From Streptomyces sp. OR43 (GTDB taxonomy: Bacteria; Actinomycetota; Actinomycetes; Streptomycetales; Streptomycetaceae), in the NCBI RefSeq assembly GCF_008042275.1, contig NZ_RDBK01000001.1, forward strand, positions 236,717 through 270,483: DNA of 33,767 nt. The letters are read 5' to 3'. Below, one piece after another: positions 32,523 to 33,767 of this stretch; the first letter of the stretch is position 1, and each line of letters begins with the position of its first letter. Below the pieces are notes generated by a model. It did no database searches. It had not been told where the DNA came from and saw nothing but the letters and a program-made list of their open reading frames with translations. The position numbers and the translations under genes were made by a program.

Positions 32523-32556
32523 CCTGCGCACTGTACGAACCGGTGCCCTGCCCAAA

Positions 32557-33767
32557 TCAGACGGACTCCGTGTGCGCCTCCCGCGCTTCGCCGGCTTCCG
32601 GAGACGGTGCGGCGAACTGTGTCCGGTACAGCTCCTCGTACCGGCCGCCGGCGGCCAGCAGCTCGGCGTGGGTCCCGCGCTCGACCACCCGGCCCTCCTC
32701 GACGACGAGGATCAGGTCCGCCGCACGCACGGTCGACAGCCGGTGCGCGATCACCACGGCGGTCCGGCCCTCCAGCGCCTCGGCCAGGGCCTCCTGCACG
32801 GCCGCCTCCGACGTGGAGTCGAGGTGCGCGGTCGCCTCGTCGAGGATGACCACCCGCTGGCGGGCCAGCAGCAGCCGGGCGATCGTCAGCCGCTGACGCT
32901 CGCCGCCGGAGAGCCGGTACCCGCGCTCGCCCACCACCGTGTCGAGGCCGTCGGGCAGGGAGGCCACCAGGCCGTCGAGCCGGGAGCGCCGCAGCGCGTC
33001 CCAGATCTCGTCCTCGGTCGCCCCGGGCCTGGCCAGGGTCAGATTCGCCCGGACCGACTCGTGGAAGAGGTGCCCGTCCTGGGTGACCATCCCCAGCGTC
33101 TCGCGGATCGAGGCGGCGGTCAGATCACGTACGTCGACACCGCCGAGGCGTACGGCACCGGAATCGACGTCGTACAGCCGGGGCAGCAACTGCGCGATCG
33201 TCGACTTGCCCGCACCGGACGAGCCGACCAGGGCCACCATCCGGCCGGGCTCGGCACGGAAGGAGACCTCGTGCAGGACCTCCGTACCTCCGCGGGAGTC
33301 GAGTGTCGCGACCTCTTCGAGCGAGGCGAGCGAGACCTTGTCCGCCGACGGATACCCGAAGGAGACACCGTCGAACTCCACGGACACCGGACCCTCCGGC
33401 ACCTCGCGCGCGTCCGCCTTCTCGGCGATCAGCGGCTTCAGGTCGAGGATCTCGAAGACGCGCTCGAAGCTCACCAGCGCGCTCATCACCTCGACCCGGG
33501 CACCCGCCAGGGCCGTCAGCGGGGCGTAGAGCCGGGTCAGCAGCAGGGCCAGGGCCACGACCGCGCCCGGCTCCAGGCTGCCCCGCAGCGCGTAGTAGCC
33601 GCCGAGCCCGTAGACGAGCGCCAGCGCGAGCGCCGAGACCAGGGTGAGCGCCGTGATGAACGTCGACTGCGCCATGGCCGTACGGATGCCGATGTCACGG
33701 ACCCGGCTCGCCCGGGCGGCGAACTCGGCGGACTCGTCATCGGGCCGCCCGAAGAGCTTGACGAGAG
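32557..33767 (-). CDS. ABC exporter, fused membrane and ATPase domains, 5' end outside window
   Basis: The frame runs into the window edge, so only the last 402 residues are visible. The first part is the end of a six-helix membrane domain (FITALTLVSALALALVYGLGGYYALRGSLEPGAVVALALLLTRLYAPLTALAG). The ATPase follows: FDGVSFGYPSADK, Walker A GSSGAGKST, Q-loop LGMVTQDGHLFHESV, signature LSGGERQRLTIARLLL, Walker B VVILDEATAHLD and switch IAHRLSTVRAADLILVVEEG. All motifs are intact. This is a half-transporter of the multidrug/lipid type (MsbA-like) that acts as a homodimer or with a partner. The first methionine seen at 33675 is internal, because the upstream residues (LVKLFGRPDDESAEF) are also typical of the family. 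The exported compound is unknown. Confidence 0.93.
   Translation of the reverse strand, partial: LVKLFGRPDDESAEFAARASRVRDIGIRTAMAQSTFITALTLVSALALALVYGLGGYYALRGSLEPGAVVALALLLTRLYAPLTALAGARVEVMSALVSFERVFEILDLKPLIAEKADAREVPEGPVSVEFDGVSFGYPSADKVSLASLEEVATLDSRGGTEVLHEVSFRAEPGRMVALVGSSGAGKSTIAQLLPRLYDVDSGAVRLGGVDVRDLTAASIRETLGMVTQDGHLFHESVRANLTLARPGATEDEIWDALRRSRLDGLVASLPDGLDTVVGERGYRLSGGERQRLTIARLLLARQRVVILDEATAHLDSTSEAAVQEALAEALEGRTAVVIAHRLSTVRAADLILVVEEGRVVERGTHAELLAAGGRYEELYRTQFAAPSPEAGEAREAHTESV

Overview
The window is very GC-rich chromosomal DNA. Genes are tightly packed and many overlap by 4 bases (ATGA/GTGA). GTG and TTG starts are frequent, third codon positions are strongly G/C, and -10 elements are of the TAGNNT type. 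There are many ABC transporters, a twin-arginine lipase-like protein and Ser/Ala-rich lipoproteins. This points to an actinomycete, most likely Streptomyces; the species cannot be told from the sequence alone. I saw no rRNA, tRNA, transposase, integrase or CRISPR array.

Layout. 1-4476: a peptide/nickel-type ABC importer operon (binding protein cut by the window edge, two permeases, one protein with two fused ATPases). 4501-5659: two leftward singletons, a SUMF1/FGE-fold protein and a SnoaL-like protein. 5907-8211: two permeases and a lipoprotein of a glycine-betaine/choline (Opu/ProU type) importer that lacks an ATPase gene. The probable ATPase, with CBS domains, is at 11866-13029 on the other strand. 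Between them lie a leftward DUF6807 (PmoA-family)/Gfo-Idh-MocA pair with a LacI-type operator and a rightward serine hydrolase. 13134-14429: a proline-iminopeptidase-like hydrolase. 14500-16008: a sulfur (persulfide) module made of a rhodanese with a membrane tail, a CstR-like repressor, three matching CCCC/GGGG operators, and a small chimeric gene. The chimera joins the first ~56 codons of a metallo-beta-lactamase-fold hydrolase to the tail of a TauE/SafE exporter. 16074-18673: a PIG-L deacetylase, an enoyl-CoA hydratase and a 2,4-dienoyl-CoA-reductase-like SDR. 18885-21554: a secreted GH84 N-acetylglucosaminidase with a DasR-like site over its -35 box. 21731-25007: an acyl-CoA oxidation operon (quinone-oxidoreductase-like protein plus two acyl-CoA dehydrogenase subunits). 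25402-27680: a Tat-secreted phosphodiesterase-like protein, a 64-aa membrane protein and a cysteine-rich zinc-ribbon protein of unknown role. 27818-29751: a secreted propeller-like protein and a small conserved-looking protein. 30121-33767: an APC amino-acid permease, a PepSY lipoprotein and the C-terminal part of an ABC exporter cut by the window edge.

How it fits together. Most of the window is transport and catabolism. The strongest unexplained observations are: (1) the MBL/TauE deletion chimera, which keeps intact operators; (2) an in-frame 45-bp tandem array directly behind the Opu ATPase stop codon, with that stop sitting inside the last repeat; (3) a 42-bp decaying tandem array ending in a perfect 18-bp hairpin after the acyl-CoA operon; (4) several operator-promoter overlaps that predict specific regulators. 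I did not find a convincing multi-gene system of wholly unknown type. The nearest candidate is the small-membrane-protein/zinc-ribbon pair at 26420-27680.
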